Positions 1-10,032 of a DNA stretch of 20,575 bases are shown here, piece by piece (position 1 is the first letter of the stretch; each line of letters opens with the position of its first letter). The stretch is from Seminavis robusta (lineage: Eukaryota; Bacillariophyta; Bacillariophyceae; Naviculales; Naviculaceae). The stretch is from the NCBI GenBank assembly GCA_903772945.1, contig CAICTM010001932.1, positions 1 through 20,575 of the forward strand, given 5' to 3'. The notes beneath the pieces were generated by a model, which saw nothing but the letters and a program-made list of their open reading frames with translations, was not told where the DNA came from and did not search any database. The position numbers were made by a program, and so were the translations under genes.

Positions 1-368
1 ACTTGTGTGCCAACAGTGACAGCAGGAGTGGTATTGATAAAGTTGTACCCACCAAAACCAAAGTCTCCAAACCTTTTTCAACCTTCCTTTGAATTCTCCG
101 ATCGATCTATCCAGATTGACACACCAGATCGACGACAAGAAACGATCATGCCAGATCGAATGACACAAGCATCGAATCACAAGCAGCGAACACGAGATCG
201 ATTCAGTTTGACTCTCGTGATCGACTCAGAAGATCCATCATGAGATGCAAGTGCGACCACAGAAGCCTATCAAGGCAGAGCAAGCTTACTCAAGCAAGGT
301 AGCCACACACCAGTGCTACCGGGATATCTTCTGCAAGGATTCCCACAGTTCCACAGGAACAGTCCACC

Positions 369-869
369 ATGGAACCAGCTCAAAGCAAGCAACAGTTCGA
401 CGGAACACCACAAGTTGCCAGCACCCATCTACAAGAGGTGCAAACCAAGGTCCACATCAAGCAAGCACACATTCATGTACAACAAGTCACAGCCATTCGA
501 TCAAAGAAGAGGAGGCGTGATGAAGGAAGAACTTCCCCAGCTGGGAAGAAGAGGATTCCATTCCTCTGGAAAAGACAACAGCAGGACATCCAACACTTCT
601 TGGACATCCAACAAGAAGAGACAGCTCACTCCATTCCAATGGACAACAAGCTGACTCCAGATAGCTACCAAGCTATTGCACAGACTCATGCTCACCTGAT
701 TTCCAATCCAGTATCAAGCCTGAATGGATTGATGTTCCACACATCATTGGCGATTGAGACCATGGCATATCGATGTCCAGTTCAGTCTACACCGCCAGTA
801 AGAGCACAGTTTGAGTCTACGAGAATGCAGCCGGAACTTCCTAGTTTCCAGCTACAGCAATACCAATGA
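369..869 (+). other. Q/H-rich low-complexity open frame, possibly retroelement-derived
   Basis: An open frame of 166 codons starts at an ATG in good context (ccaccATGg). The translation is rich in Gln, His, Ser and Thr, has a basic patch (SKKRRR) near the middle, and shows no recognisable domain. Overlapping frames are also open here because the DNA is rich in CA, CAA and AAG and poor in stop triplets, so openness proves little. The stretch lies 5' of a possible LTR and a transposase remnant, so it may be a decayed retroelement gag-like or untranslated internal region. It could equally be non-coding. Confidence 0.2.
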
Positions 870-960
870 CCGGAACTTCCCAGTCCACCGTTAACAAGTG
901 ATCGGAAATTCCCAGTTTCGAATACAGCAAAATCAAGTGAGGCACCAATTGCCACAGCAA
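828..960 (+). repeat. Degenerate tandem repeat, about 33-39 bp unit, three copies
   Basis: Three successive imperfect copies of a unit beginning CCGGAACTTCC or CGGAAATTCCC start near 832, 870 and 902. Each is followed by AGT and then an A/C-rich tail (TACAGCAATACCA, CGTTAACAAGTGA, ATACAGCAAAATCA). The copies are diverged, so the array is old. No function is evident. Confidence 0.45.
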
Positions 961-1207
961 GTCATAGGAGTGGCAACACTCACAGAGTGGTAGCCACAGT
1001 TGCTTTTCATGACGACACTGTTCACATGTCCACAATTGACTGTGACAGATTTGTCAACACTGCTATGGATGACAAGCTTCTCGCCACCAAGCGGAATGCC
1101 GAGCAACCTAGCAATTGGTCTCCCTCACCAACAACTGTTCCTTATGAGCAACCATCATTACATTAATTATTCGTTCCACGGTATCTTTATGGAACCGTGC
1201 AGGAGTG

Positions 1208-1370
1208 TGTTGGAGGTTGTATTACAGACACTCAATACAAATTAGTGTTTATCCCAATCTAGTTAAGGGGATATCTATATCTATTCTCTAGTTACATACA
1301 TGGGAGTTTAACTGATCTATATGGCACCCCCTTCACTATATCCTTTGAAGTTGAATCAATCCCAGAAACA
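1208..1370 (+). mobile_element. Possible short LTR (retroelement remnant)
   Basis: The segment starts TGTTGGAGG and ends CCAGAAACA, an imperfect inverted TG...CA pair as at LTR ends of copia-like elements, and its interior is AT-rich. The 5' side has a short purine-containing stretch (GCAGGAG) but no strong polypurine tract. I see no second LTR, no primer-binding site and no polyprotein in the window, so this is a tentative remnant or solo LTR. Confidence 0.3.
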
Positions 1371-1446
1371 TGGAGAAAGATCACTTCTTGGAAATAGCTT
1401 AACAGTAAAACAGTATTTTACCTTTACTAAGCTAGAGTGTTACTAG

Positions 1447-3354
1447 CAACCAACAAAGGGTGAGCTTACCTGGGTGGATGAAACTCAAGGCCGGAGGATT
1501 GCCAATATTGATGAGTCTGGTCTTACACTCGATGACACAAAAAGTCAAAAGGGTGGCCGCCCTCCCTTGAAATTCTATAATCCAAGGCTGCAAGCTGAAG
1601 CTGTCTATGAGGCACACAAGAGCTCCTATCATTGCACTTTGCCGGCTGGATGCTTCGCCTCTGGTGAAAAGCTTCCTGATCACTTCCAGATTCCATCGGA
1701 TGCTCAAAAGGAAGAAGACATGGTGGTACCCGCAGAGTTTGTTGTTAATATTCTGCAGGCTTCAGGTCGTTATCTCCTGGACGAAGGCATTACCAAAACA
1801 GTCTCTGCGTCGTATGGCGTAAACAAGAAAGGAGAAATGAACAAGGAACAGTTTGGGAAGTGGACAAAAGGGAACTTTATTCCAGTTATTGTGGACGACA
1901 CTGCAGATACTGCTGGCAAACGATGCACTTTGCTTGTTGATGGTGGGCCAGGACGAACCAACAAGGACATGTTGATTGAACTGCGGATGCTGGGTATCTA
2001 TCTGTTTCCTTCTGGACCACCCAACACCACACACATTCTCCAAATCATGGACATGCTGTTTGGTCTCTTCAAGATGATCTTCTTCGATAACCTTCAATTG
2101 TTGTGGGAATGTCGACAGAATAACAAAGAGGGGGCAAACTCGATTACATGGAATGATATTGGTCTCTTGTGCTATGGCATTGAACGTCACCGTGAGATTG
2201 ATCCCACGTTTCCACTCCTGAGGAACGCTATTGCGGAGGCTTTCTCCATTGAGACATCTCAACACTGCTGGAGAGACAAGCTCAGCCTTTATCCGCAGTT
2301 CACTCGAAAAGCATTGGAAGATCCCAAAGTGAGGCATGAGTTGGTTGTTGACATAGATGGCAACACTGCCACCGACGTGGATCCACAAGCTGGGTATCTC
2401 AAGGAGTTGAATCAGAAGAACACAATGTGTTGTGATATCCTTGACAGCTTTGGTTATAACGGAGATCTGCTTCGGTATCAAGTGACAGAGTTTCAACAGC
2501 ACAAGAGAGAAGCGATGGAGACAGCTCCACGCTCATGGGAGAGGCAAGAAGCATTGGAAGCAGCAGCAACACAGGGCCAAGTCTTCAAGGTTACTGGTGC
2601 TGCTGCTCTGAATGATGATGATTTTCTCATTGCTGGAGAGAGGGCAGAGTTGCGCAAGAAGCTGGAAGCCTTGCAAAAAGAGAAGAAGAACCATGTCGAA
2701 GCTTGGAAGCGTCAACAGAAGGGCTTGGCTGTCATGGAATCGGAGAAGCCCCAGAGCAAGTTCACTGGAGATGACCTGAAAGACTTGATTGGTTGGAAAA
2801 CTGGACGTCCTTGCCCATCAAAACTCTCCAAGAAAGACGACAGACTTGCTCGTTATGTGGAGGTGAAAGACTTGGTTGTCGACGCTATCAGCCCATGGTC
2901 AGAAGAAATGGAACAAGAATTGACCAATCTCGCTGCAAAGATTGATTCCAACCTCAGGATAGATGACACCGAGTATGGCCGCAACAAGGAAGTCGCCATC
3001 GCCAAGGCCAAGGCAATGATTGCGGCAATGGATGAAGGTGCTCGAGTGCAGTTCCTTCGTGCTTTCCAGGACGACTCTGAGGCAACTACAGCGGACACAA
3101 CAGAGTGGAAGGAGATGCGTGGCACTGAGTTACATTCTGAGAGCCCTTTGGTCAACTGTCGGTATCGACGGCATGTTGCCGCTGCACCTATCGTCACCAT
3201 GGTGAGTCTATTACGGACGCCGTTCCTGTCAATGTTTGTGTTGGTCAGTTGCTCACCACGTATCACTGTTTCTGTTTAGATGACAACATGGCGCGCCATG
3301 GCGCCAATAGAGATGGCTTGCGAGCTATTTTTCCAGGAAAACCTAACAATTTAG
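1447..3354 (+). CDS. DDE (pogo/Tc1-like) transposase, 5'-truncated, one intron near the 3' end
   Basis: The frame is open from 1447, just after an in-frame TAG, with no ATG before the catalytic domain; the first in-frame ATG is near 1720. Motifs in order, counted from the GTG at 1474: IANIDESG (first Asp, residue 13), TLLVDGGPGRTN (Asp 156), and PNTTHILQIMDMLFGLFK (Asp 193). The last matches the third-Asp region of pogo-type DDE_1 enzymes, usually HLLQPLD..F..LK. Spacing between the second and third Asp is 37, close to the usual mid-thirties. A charged helical region with coiled-coil character lies around residues 405-445. The usual N-terminal helix-turn-helix/CENPB DNA-binding part is missing. 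A likely intron is 3202-3279 (ATG|GTGAGT ... CTGTTTAG|ATG); splicing adds 24 codons and a stop at 3352-3354, while the unspliced frame stops at 3279. It is probably a dead or domesticated copy; without an N-terminus it could not act alone. Confidence 0.7.
3202..3279 (+). other. Predicted intron in the transposase gene (78 bp)
   Basis: The donor ATG|GTGAGT is near consensus. The acceptor TTTCTGTTTAG has a clear pyrimidine tract, and the AG is part of the stop codon that ends the unspliced frame. The intron phase is 0, and the length equals that of other introns in this window. Confidence 0.5.
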
Positions 3355-3617
3355 TAGCTAGCATCGAAAAATTGCTAAAATCTCGTACCGGTAGCCCGCC
3401 TGTCCCTCACCAGCATTTCGTGACTGGAGCCGGGAGTCAAGCCGCAACCACCCGTGGCAACATTTATTTTTCGCTTTTCCTTTGAAACCGATCAAACGCC
3501 ATGTCATTGTGATCACTCCTTTCTCTGTTCTCTTTCTCTTGTATACATAGATACATGCTACGGTAGCTAGCTAGCTGGTATCCCCCTGTTTCGGCTTTGT
3601 TTAGACAGACAGAATAA

Positions 3618-4373
3618 ATGGGACGACCTGAAACAACCATGTGGAAGCCAGGGACAGCCAAGCCCAAGAACAAGAATAAACGCAAGTCCCCCAGTCGCAG
3701 CAACAGTCAAGGCAGCGGCCAACCGTCAGCGCCCGCAAAGGACAACAAGAAGAAAGACAATGTTCCAGACACGGGTCCTACCGCTGAAGCGTCAGCAGCT
3801 GCGTCTCAAAAGAAATTGTCGGGTGCTCTGATGAATATGAAATTCATGAAACGAACCAGCAACCGTCGACAGCCACAGCAGCCAACCAAGGAGACTCCAA
3901 AAACTCAAGAGACCAAGACAACGCCTGATAATGATGACGATCCCATGGAAGTGGATACGGCACCCATTGTGGCACATTCTCCACTGGTAGTACAGCGACA
4001 ACATCAACAACAACAATCAATCCCACACGAACAGTTATTGGTGGATGCGACCGCTACCAATACTGACATGTACGGTTTGTCCGTGGCGGTGATTGGTCGT
4101 CGATCCTTTGGCGGATTCAATCGTCCCGTCGAAGCATCCTGGAAGGCTTCCTACAGAGCGCACAAGGAAGGCATCATCGACACTAACAGCAACAACAACA
4201 ATGATGCCAAGGCATCCGATGAGGAACTCTTGAAACGATATGCCAACCTCGTCAAACAACGCGATAATGCCGGTAGAAAACCCGTGGGAAATTTACAAGA
4301 AAAGGTCAAACCACGCAAGAAAATGCAAAGTCCCAATAATAATAAAGGTGGAGAAAAGAGAAAACGGAGATGA
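3618..4373 (+). CDS. MPP6-like nuclear exosome cofactor (M-phase phosphoprotein 6 family)
   Basis: The single-exon gene encodes 251 aa. Two family motifs are present in the right order. LSGALMNMKFMKR (67-79) matches the N-terminal 'L...LMNMKFM' helix of Mpp6/MPHOSPH6, known to contact the exosome. GRRSFGGFNRPVE (160-172) matches the second conserved block (SFGGFN...E). In yeast and animals MPP6 is an RNA-binding nuclear cofactor that helps dock the Mtr4 helicase onto the RNA exosome for rRNA and other nuclear RNA processing. The rest is low complexity: a basic N-terminus (KPKNKNKRK), an acidic patch (NDDDPMEVD, 105-113), Gln and Asn runs, and a basic tail (GGEKRKRR) fit for a nuclear localisation signal. 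At 251 aa it is longer than typical MPP6 (about 160-190 aa) because of these inserts. ATG at 3618 (aaATGG) is the first in frame; M8 (accATGtgg) is an alternative. Confidence 0.75.
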   Translation: MGRPETTMWKPGTAKPKNKNKRKSPSRSNSQGSGQPSAPAKDNKKKDNVPDTGPTAEASAAASQKKLSGALMNMKFMKRTSNRRQPQQPTKETPKTQETKTTPDNDDDPMEVDTAPIVAHSPLVVQRQHQQQQSIPHEQLLVDATATNTDMYGLSVAVIGRRSFGGFNRPVEASWKASYRAHKEGIIDTNSNNNNDAKASDEELLKRYANLVKQRDNAGRKPVGNLQEKVKPRKKMQSPNNNKGGEKRKRR

Positions 4374-5491
4374 AAACAACTAATTAAATGGCACAGGGGA
4401 ATATTTGGTTCCATTTTGGTTGTGGGGGAAACAACCAAAAGGCAAAACTGTTGCATTGATTGGATTGGGCGAGAACGACTTTGCTGGAGCGACACAATTC
4501 CGTGAGGACATACCGTGAGGACATGCTGGATTATTGTTCATTCGACAACCCACACGGGTCAAAAATCCGATGTTTGGGTCCACCGCTTTTAAAATTCTCC
4601 CGACTGCGTTCTGTGACAAACGATTTGGTAGTTGTAATCAGTGACACGCACCACATCTCAGAGCTTGAGGTCCTTTTGCAACAGTAAAACCACAGATTGG
4701 TGTTGAAAAGCATGGATTACGACGCTTGCTCGTGAACGGTAGGCGTGCCTAAACAAACAAGGCGGCCTCTAAAAGAAGTTTGTCGCTCATGAAGATGATG
4801 TTCATGTTTAGTCGTTTTCACCTAGGCTAGAATTCGGCAGCCATTGCCTTTGCTGTATTGGAGCTAACAACAATGCATGGTATGTCCTCATGTGAGGGGG
4901 TCAAAATGAATACATGATACAGGATTCGATTCCGAGCCCACTTCAGTCTTCCAAAATGGCCGCCCCCTGCAATATAGAGGCATATATTTGCCTTCCATGG
5001 CAGCCAGTTGCTCGGATAGGCTTGTTCAATGCTCTAGATGTTCACCGTCCGCAATCCAATTGCAACCATGTTGCTTGGAGCCCAGTTTAGGAGCTTGTTG
5101 CTCCAACTCCAAAATGCCATCCACAATCTCAATGGCACCCACGATTGAATCACGCAAGGTCCAGCATGTCGCGCTCGAGCGACTCAACCCGTCACTCTCA
5201 AGAACCACTTGCGACAGCTTCAGCAAACTACACAGTTCCACAACGACAAACGATAAGGGCGTTGTTGTCATTCGAACTATTGTTTCTTTCTCTAGCTTGA
5301 GGGCAGGCGGCGACCAACGAACAGCCGAGGCTTTCCGAAGCAGCAGTAGAAGAAAGAATCGTATCAGTGGAGCTGGAGGTAACCCTCCAAGCGGTGGCAT
5401 TATTTCGTTTCCTTGCCGTTGGTCTTGTGACCTTTTCACACGTTCCGTCACCAAGCTTACCATTTAGTCCGCCACCGCACCACGGATCACC
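4374..5491. other. Intergenic region, no supported gene
   Basis: This 1.1-kb gap between the MPP6-like gene and the channel gene holds the 3' flank of the first and the promoter and 5' leader of the second. A perfect tandem copy CGTGAGGACAT occurs at 4501-4511 and 4514-4524. A minus-strand open frame (5026-5463) has a leucine run but no family resemblance and overlaps an equally long plus-strand frame, so I did not call it. No TATA-like element can be assigned with confidence. Confidence 0.5.
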
Positions 5492-8238
5492 ATGGCGGAG
5501 CCTTACAACGATGAGGACGGCTACAATGATGGTCGTCCCATGCTAGATGAAGCTCAGAGCCAGCAAAGTTTGGGCGAGTCTTTTATTAGTGGCGAAGACT
5601 CAGTGGTGCCAGATATTCAAATGTTGAATCTTCACTGTGCCCGAGCTTTTCCACCACGAAACAGAACTCCAGAAGCCAAAGAAGAAGCAGCAGCCAGTTG
5701 GGAGCCTGTACGAGAATGGCTGAGGACTCGGTCAGCCGAAGAAGTTCGGGCTGCAGCAGAACAGCGAGGAGATTCTGCCATGACGGCACTCCATTTTGCC
5801 TGCCGAAATGCCCCTCCCACCGATGTGATTGATGTATTTCTCAGTATTGCAGAAGATACAGTGCAATGGCCCGATTCCTTTGGTTGGTTACCAATTCATT
5901 ATGCTTGTGCCTGTGGGGCTGAAACTGAAGTCATCAAACAGTTGGCAGAAGCATTTCCGGAATCCAAAACTACGGTTGACCGCCGTGGAAGAACACCTCT
6001 TCATTTTGCTCTGGGAAATTCTAGCAAGCCAGTATCTCCGGATGTGGTTGTACTGCTCAGTAGTTCAGGAGCTGCTGGATATGCTGATGACAATGGAATG
6101 TTGGTAAGCTCAGGACTGTTGGTAAAATGGTGAAAAGAGGACTTGATTCCATTATTTCGTGCCGATGTTGTACATTATTCTCACCCAGCCGGCACTTGTG
6201 CAATTTTTTGGTGACCTCCTCCAACACAGCCGCTGCACTATGCATGTGCCTATGGTGCCAGTGAAGAAGCGCTGTATGTTTTGACGGGGGCCTATCCTGA
6301 TGCCATTACTACCCAGGATCGCCGCGGCCGAACACCCTTGCATTTTGCCCTTTCCAATGCTGGACGTCGTGCTGCCCCTTCTGCTGTTCGCTTGTTGGTT
6401 GGTTTCAATCGAGATATTGTAAATTCACGCGGCGGCTCTTCCAATCCACTTCGTGTTCTAGCCGAATTTGCTTCCACAATCCGTGAAGACGATGACCAAA
6501 AGGATTCTGTTCACAAATGTCTGGAGCATTTGTTGAACGCCGAACCAGAACCCACAGCAGATTTCTTTACGGCGCTGCAGTCACTGCCTGATTGGCTGAG
6601 TGAACAAGCTGTTGTGATGGAAGTTGTCCAGACACTTCTCAATGAGAAGATTTCCCAGCGATTCCCAACTGCGGTTTTGATGGTGGATGCCTATGTCCTT
6701 GTCATGGTCATCATCACCTACTCTTTCAATGTACAAACTTCCATTGAACGAAGAAATGAATGCTTGGATCAAGAATGTGTCAAAATTTCAGCGTCTACGT
6801 TGATGCCTCTCTATCTGGGTGGCTCGTACTTTCTGCTCCGTGAAATCATCCAATTGATCAGTTTACTCTCTCTGAAGGCCTTCAATGTCTGGTACACCAA
6901 CGCAACCAACTGGCTCAACTTGATCTTTGTCTTCTGCGTCCTCTTTTGGACAGGACACATGCAGAACGGCACTGCTGATAACGATTTCTTCAGGGTTGGA
7001 TGCGCATTCTCGGTCACAGTTCTTTGGACCAAATTGCTTGGGTATTTGAGAAATGTGTTGATTGACTTTGCTGTCTTTGTTGGTGGTGTATTCTATGTGG
7101 TCAATCGCCTTGCAGCCTTCTTGATCTCTTTGGGTATCATTCTGATTGCATTTTCACAAATGTTCTTCACCATCTTCCTTGAGAGCGACACCTGTCTCAG
7201 TCAACCAGAATTCAATAAAACAGAGCTGAATGCAATCCTCCGTTGCGAGGGAGAGGCACCTACAGAGCCATTTTGTAATCGGTGGACTTCATTCCTACGT
7301 GTTTGTAAGTGTTATGAGCTCCCTTTCTGTGCTGTTGGTGTAGTGTCACTCACCAGCCCCGCCCTCAATTTCGTCGTCAAAGACACCATGTTGTTGGGGG
7401 AAGTTGATGAGAACGAATTCTTTTACGAAGGTCGGGCCCAAGGGATTGCCCTGGCATTGTTTTTGATTTTTATGTTCTTGGTCGTCATCTTGTTGGCGAA
7501 TGTGTTGATTGCCATCGTGACAGACAGGTAGGTCAAGTGTGGGCCTCTTGGAGTTGGCTCAGCCGAACTTATCTCTCACAAAACCCTTGGTTCCATACGA
7601 TCAGTTACAAAGTTATCCAGGACCAGCGTGCTGCCATTGTGTTCTGGACAAATCGGTTGGATTTCGTGGCAGAGATGGACGCCATTGCAAATGGACCTTG
7701 GAAAGCAAAATTGAAAAAGTCGATGGGATGGGAAGACGAGGATGGTAGTGGTGGTGATGGCGCCGCTAACAACAGCAATTTCCAAGGTGTTTTTGGAAAA
7801 GAGTCATGGAAACGTCTGATGGATTTATTTGAGGATGAAATTGATGACTCAGTTGTCTCATTGGAATACTTTTTGTACACACTACTGCGCGTTTCAGTGG
7901 CAGTGATTGTCATTCCTTTGTGGATTTTCTTGGGAGTTGTCACTGCTGGATGGTTGTGGCCTCCTCAAATCCGCGAGGCTGTGTTTACCAGTTCTGTGTT
8001 CAAGCACACCAATGATTCTGAGAGGGAAGACGAACTTCGCAAGATCCAAGTGAAGAAGTTGGAGCAAGAGGTGAAAGATCTGAAGGACGAGCTACTGAAG
8101 GAGCTAGCAATGGATCGGACACAGGTGGTTCAGATGAAGTCTGTGGTGGCAGAGCGAAAGGTCGAAATTGCCAATGAGATGAAACATGTGAAGAGGATTG
8201 TGACGATGCTGTTTGAGCAACTATCCGGTTTTGGATAA
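5492..8238 (+). CDS. Ankyrin-repeat TRP-like cation channel, four exons
   Basis: Predicted exons are 5492-6103, 6230-7304, 7383-7527 and 7605-8238, giving 821 aa. The start (ggatcaccATGGcg) is a strong Kozak match. Residues about 95-260 hold five ankyrin repeats (MTALHFACRN, LPIHYACACGA, RTPLHFALGN, PLHYACAYGA, RTPLHFALSN); the fourth forms only when intron 1 is removed. Six hydrophobic segments follow: S1 near 351-370, S2 396-420, S3 432-446, S4/S5 462-522, S6 584-607. After splicing the pore loop reads CNRWTSFLRVYTMLLGEVDEN, with the filter-like LLGEVD at 566-571. S6 runs into IAIVTDSYKVI, as in TRP-type ion_trans proteins. A further hydrophobic segment (about 707-729, then WPPQIRE) and a C-terminal coiled coil (about 749-817) suggest tetramer assembly. 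Such channels gate Ca2+/cation entry at membranes; the stimulus cannot be read from sequence. Ion selectivity is inferred only. Confidence 0.85.
6104..6229 (+). other. Channel intron 1 (126 bp)
   Basis: GTAAGC donor at 6104, CCTCCAACACAG acceptor ending at 6229, phase 0. Removing it joins ADDNGML to PLHYACAYGA and restores an ankyrin repeat; left in, translation stops at 6131-6133. Confidence 0.85.
7305..7382 (+). other. Channel intron 2 inside the pore loop (78 bp, in frame, no stop)
   Basis: The donor GTTT|GTAAGT is near perfect and the acceptor is GTCAAAG|ACACC. It is 26 codons long with no in-frame stop, so an unspliced reading looks coding and hides it. Removing it turns FLRVCK...KDTMLLGEVD into FLRVYTMLLGEVD, an uninterrupted pore helix and filter. 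Confidence 0.8.
7528..7604 (+). other. Channel intron 3 (77 bp)
   Basis: The donor GACAG|GTAGGT precedes an in-frame stop. The acceptor CGATCAG|TTACAAAG at 7604 gives IVTDSYKVIQDQRAA, the expected post-S6 sequence. An earlier AG at 7562 is in frame but would insert 14 residues between IVTDS and YKV, so it is less likely. Confidence 0.8.
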
Positions 8239-8558
8239 GACCCAGATACCATTTGGCAGGAGAGGATATACGATGCGAGTCAAGAGGTGTATTTAGGGGG
8301 GCTGCCCATTTCGACTACATACATGTTTACATCTAGCCCTCTCTACTGCATCTCATCTAGCTAGTACCGCAGCAATGCCTGCCAGTCCCTGAACGGATCT
8401 GATAGCGAGCCTTTGGCCCAGCCATGAAATTTGGAGTTAGTACCTATACTAGTACGCATGCCCTCGGGCTGCGCTTCTCCCTATTGTCTCTGAAGCCAAC
8501 GTGGGTTCCATGTAGCTGAGCGATACATGAGCCAACTGAAACATCCTAGCTAGCTGAA

Positions 8559-8690
8559 GTCTTTGTGTTGAAGGATCGCCAGTTGCGCTGAAGAACGCTG
8601 CGGCACCCATCACCTTGACGAGCAAACCACAAGCTACGGTCTTTGTTGTGTTGCAGGATTGCCAATTGTGCTGGAGCGATGCTGGGGCGA
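8559..8690 (+). repeat. Diverged direct duplication, about 80 bp unit
   Basis: GTCTTTGTGTTGAAGGATCG at 8559 is followed by CCAGTTGCGCTGAAGAACGCTG. A similar run, GTCTTTGTTGTGTTGCAGGA then TTGCCAATTGTGCTGGAGCGATGCTG, begins at 8639. The copies are offset by about 80 bp and differ by substitutions and small indels. Confidence 0.5.
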
Positions 8691-9460
8691 ATGGCCACCC
8701 AGCTAGCTAGACGAGGCAGCTGCTTGGTCCGCAACAAAAATCGGAAGAGTCTCCAACTCCGAGGAAAGTGCATGATGATGAACCGATTTGGTCGGCATTG
8801 GGATCTGCGGCGTTCGTTTGCTCTGAATTTTTTCCGATTGCCTCGATAGACGTGCGGATCTGTTTAGATCATTTTCTAAAGATGCAATTGCTACGAGGAT
8901 CCTGCATCTCATCGTGGACCAAAGTCAGCTTGATTTGATTTGGAGAAGTTGCTCTAGCTAGAAGGAGCATTCCGACGCATCATGCATCTTTACTGGATCC
9001 CCATCGCTCTATCTACCCGCGACAGTTTGGCTGAAGCGAATACCTGAAAGGGCAGTACATCCACGGACCGAAAGACACAGTCGCCACAGAGCGAGCTTGT
9101 TCCACCGATATCATGGGTGCAAATTGTTCAGCACATCATGCTTCGTCTGCCTCTATTTGGTTTCTGTTTCATCAATGAATGATTTTAAAAAAAAGACAAC
9201 TATCGTTTGGCTGCAGGACACATTCGATCCACCAGTGTCTCTCTCCCAGTAGCCTTGTCACCAGCTGGATAGATGTGCCAATGTGGTCCTACCCTATGGG
9301 CAAGGCGAAGAGGGGGTATTCCTGTTCGTTTCTCCCCGTCTGGACTGCAAGCGCAGCAGCCGTCCACGGCTGACCAATGCCTCCCAGCTTCTTTTATTCC
9401 ATCAATGAATCGAATCGAATGGCCACCACTGCTTCAAATGGTTCGCAGCCATCGTACCGG

Positions 9461-9750
9461 TAGCCATTGAACTTGCGTAGTCCGGGATAAATGAGAAGGT
9501 AGCTGTATTGCTTCTGGATAGCCATTGAGCTTGCGTAGCTAGTCTGGGGTGGATGAGAAGGTTGCTGGCTGTTGCCAAAATTCAGGTCATCACATTCAGC
9601 CAACGATGAATCGACTGGCAACCAACACTGCCTTCAGCTTCAATTTGCCTTTGCTATTTTGGGTGGCGCGTATCGTACGGTAGCGGTAGCCATTGAGGTT
9701 GCGTAGTCTGGCATTTGAAAACTGGCAGGAATGAGAAGGCAGCAGGTCCT
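9461..9750 (+). repeat. Three-copy degenerate repeat (TAGCCATTGAxxTTGCGTAGTC ... ATGAGAAGG)
   Basis: TAGCCATTGAACTTGCGTAG at 9461, TAGCCATTGAGCTTGCGTAG at 9519 and TAGCCATTGAGGTTGCGTAG at 9687 are each followed within about 35 bp by ATGAGAAGG and a GCAG- or GCTG-containing tail. The first two are adjacent (58-bp period); the third is separated by about 110 bp of other sequence. This looks like decayed mobile or satellite DNA. Confidence 0.6.
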
Positions 9751-10032
9751 ACAATGCCAGGATAACTACAGTACCAAAACTATAACAGCCATGCGAAATG
9801 ATGGATAGTTTCTATTGAAGTAAGATTGAGAACTTGTTCATGTACTGGTACTGGAACCGGTACGACTGTACAGGCACCAATGCCATATGCGGTCGCCACC
9901 GCTAGCATTGGCACTTCTCTTCATGCTTCTTCCTACCGGCAGCATGCAACCTTTGGTTCTTGCAGTGAAATGACTCCCGCGCTTCGCTTCTGCTGGAAAC
10001 GGAAAAGGATCCGAATTGGATCGGTTCTTGCT

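Larger units (their letters stand above)
8239..10032. other. Gene-poor intergenic region with diverged repeats
   Basis: About 1.8 kb without a supportable gene; open frames are short and overlap on both strands. It contains TAGCTAGC runs (for example near 8357, 8550 and 8701), a diverged duplication near 8559 and 8639, ATCAATGAAT twice (9172 and 9402), and a three-copy degenerate repeat at 9461-9750. Single CCGGTA motifs occur near 9457 and 9856. No tRNA or rRNA was recognised. Confidence 0.5.

Noticed and set aside
1762..2502. Long minus-strand open frame (246 codons)
   Set aside because: It is the antisense shadow of the DDE transposase and has no motifs of its own.
5026..5463. Minus-strand open frame with a leucine run, divergent from the channel gene
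   Set aside because: No family features, overlaps an equally long plus-strand frame, and lies in the leader/promoter of the channel gene.
7528..7562. Short alternative for channel intron 3 (acceptor AG at 7561-7562)
   Set aside because: It keeps the frame but inserts RTYLSQNPWFHTIS between IVTDS and YKV; the acceptor at 7604 gives the expected continuous post-S6 sequence.
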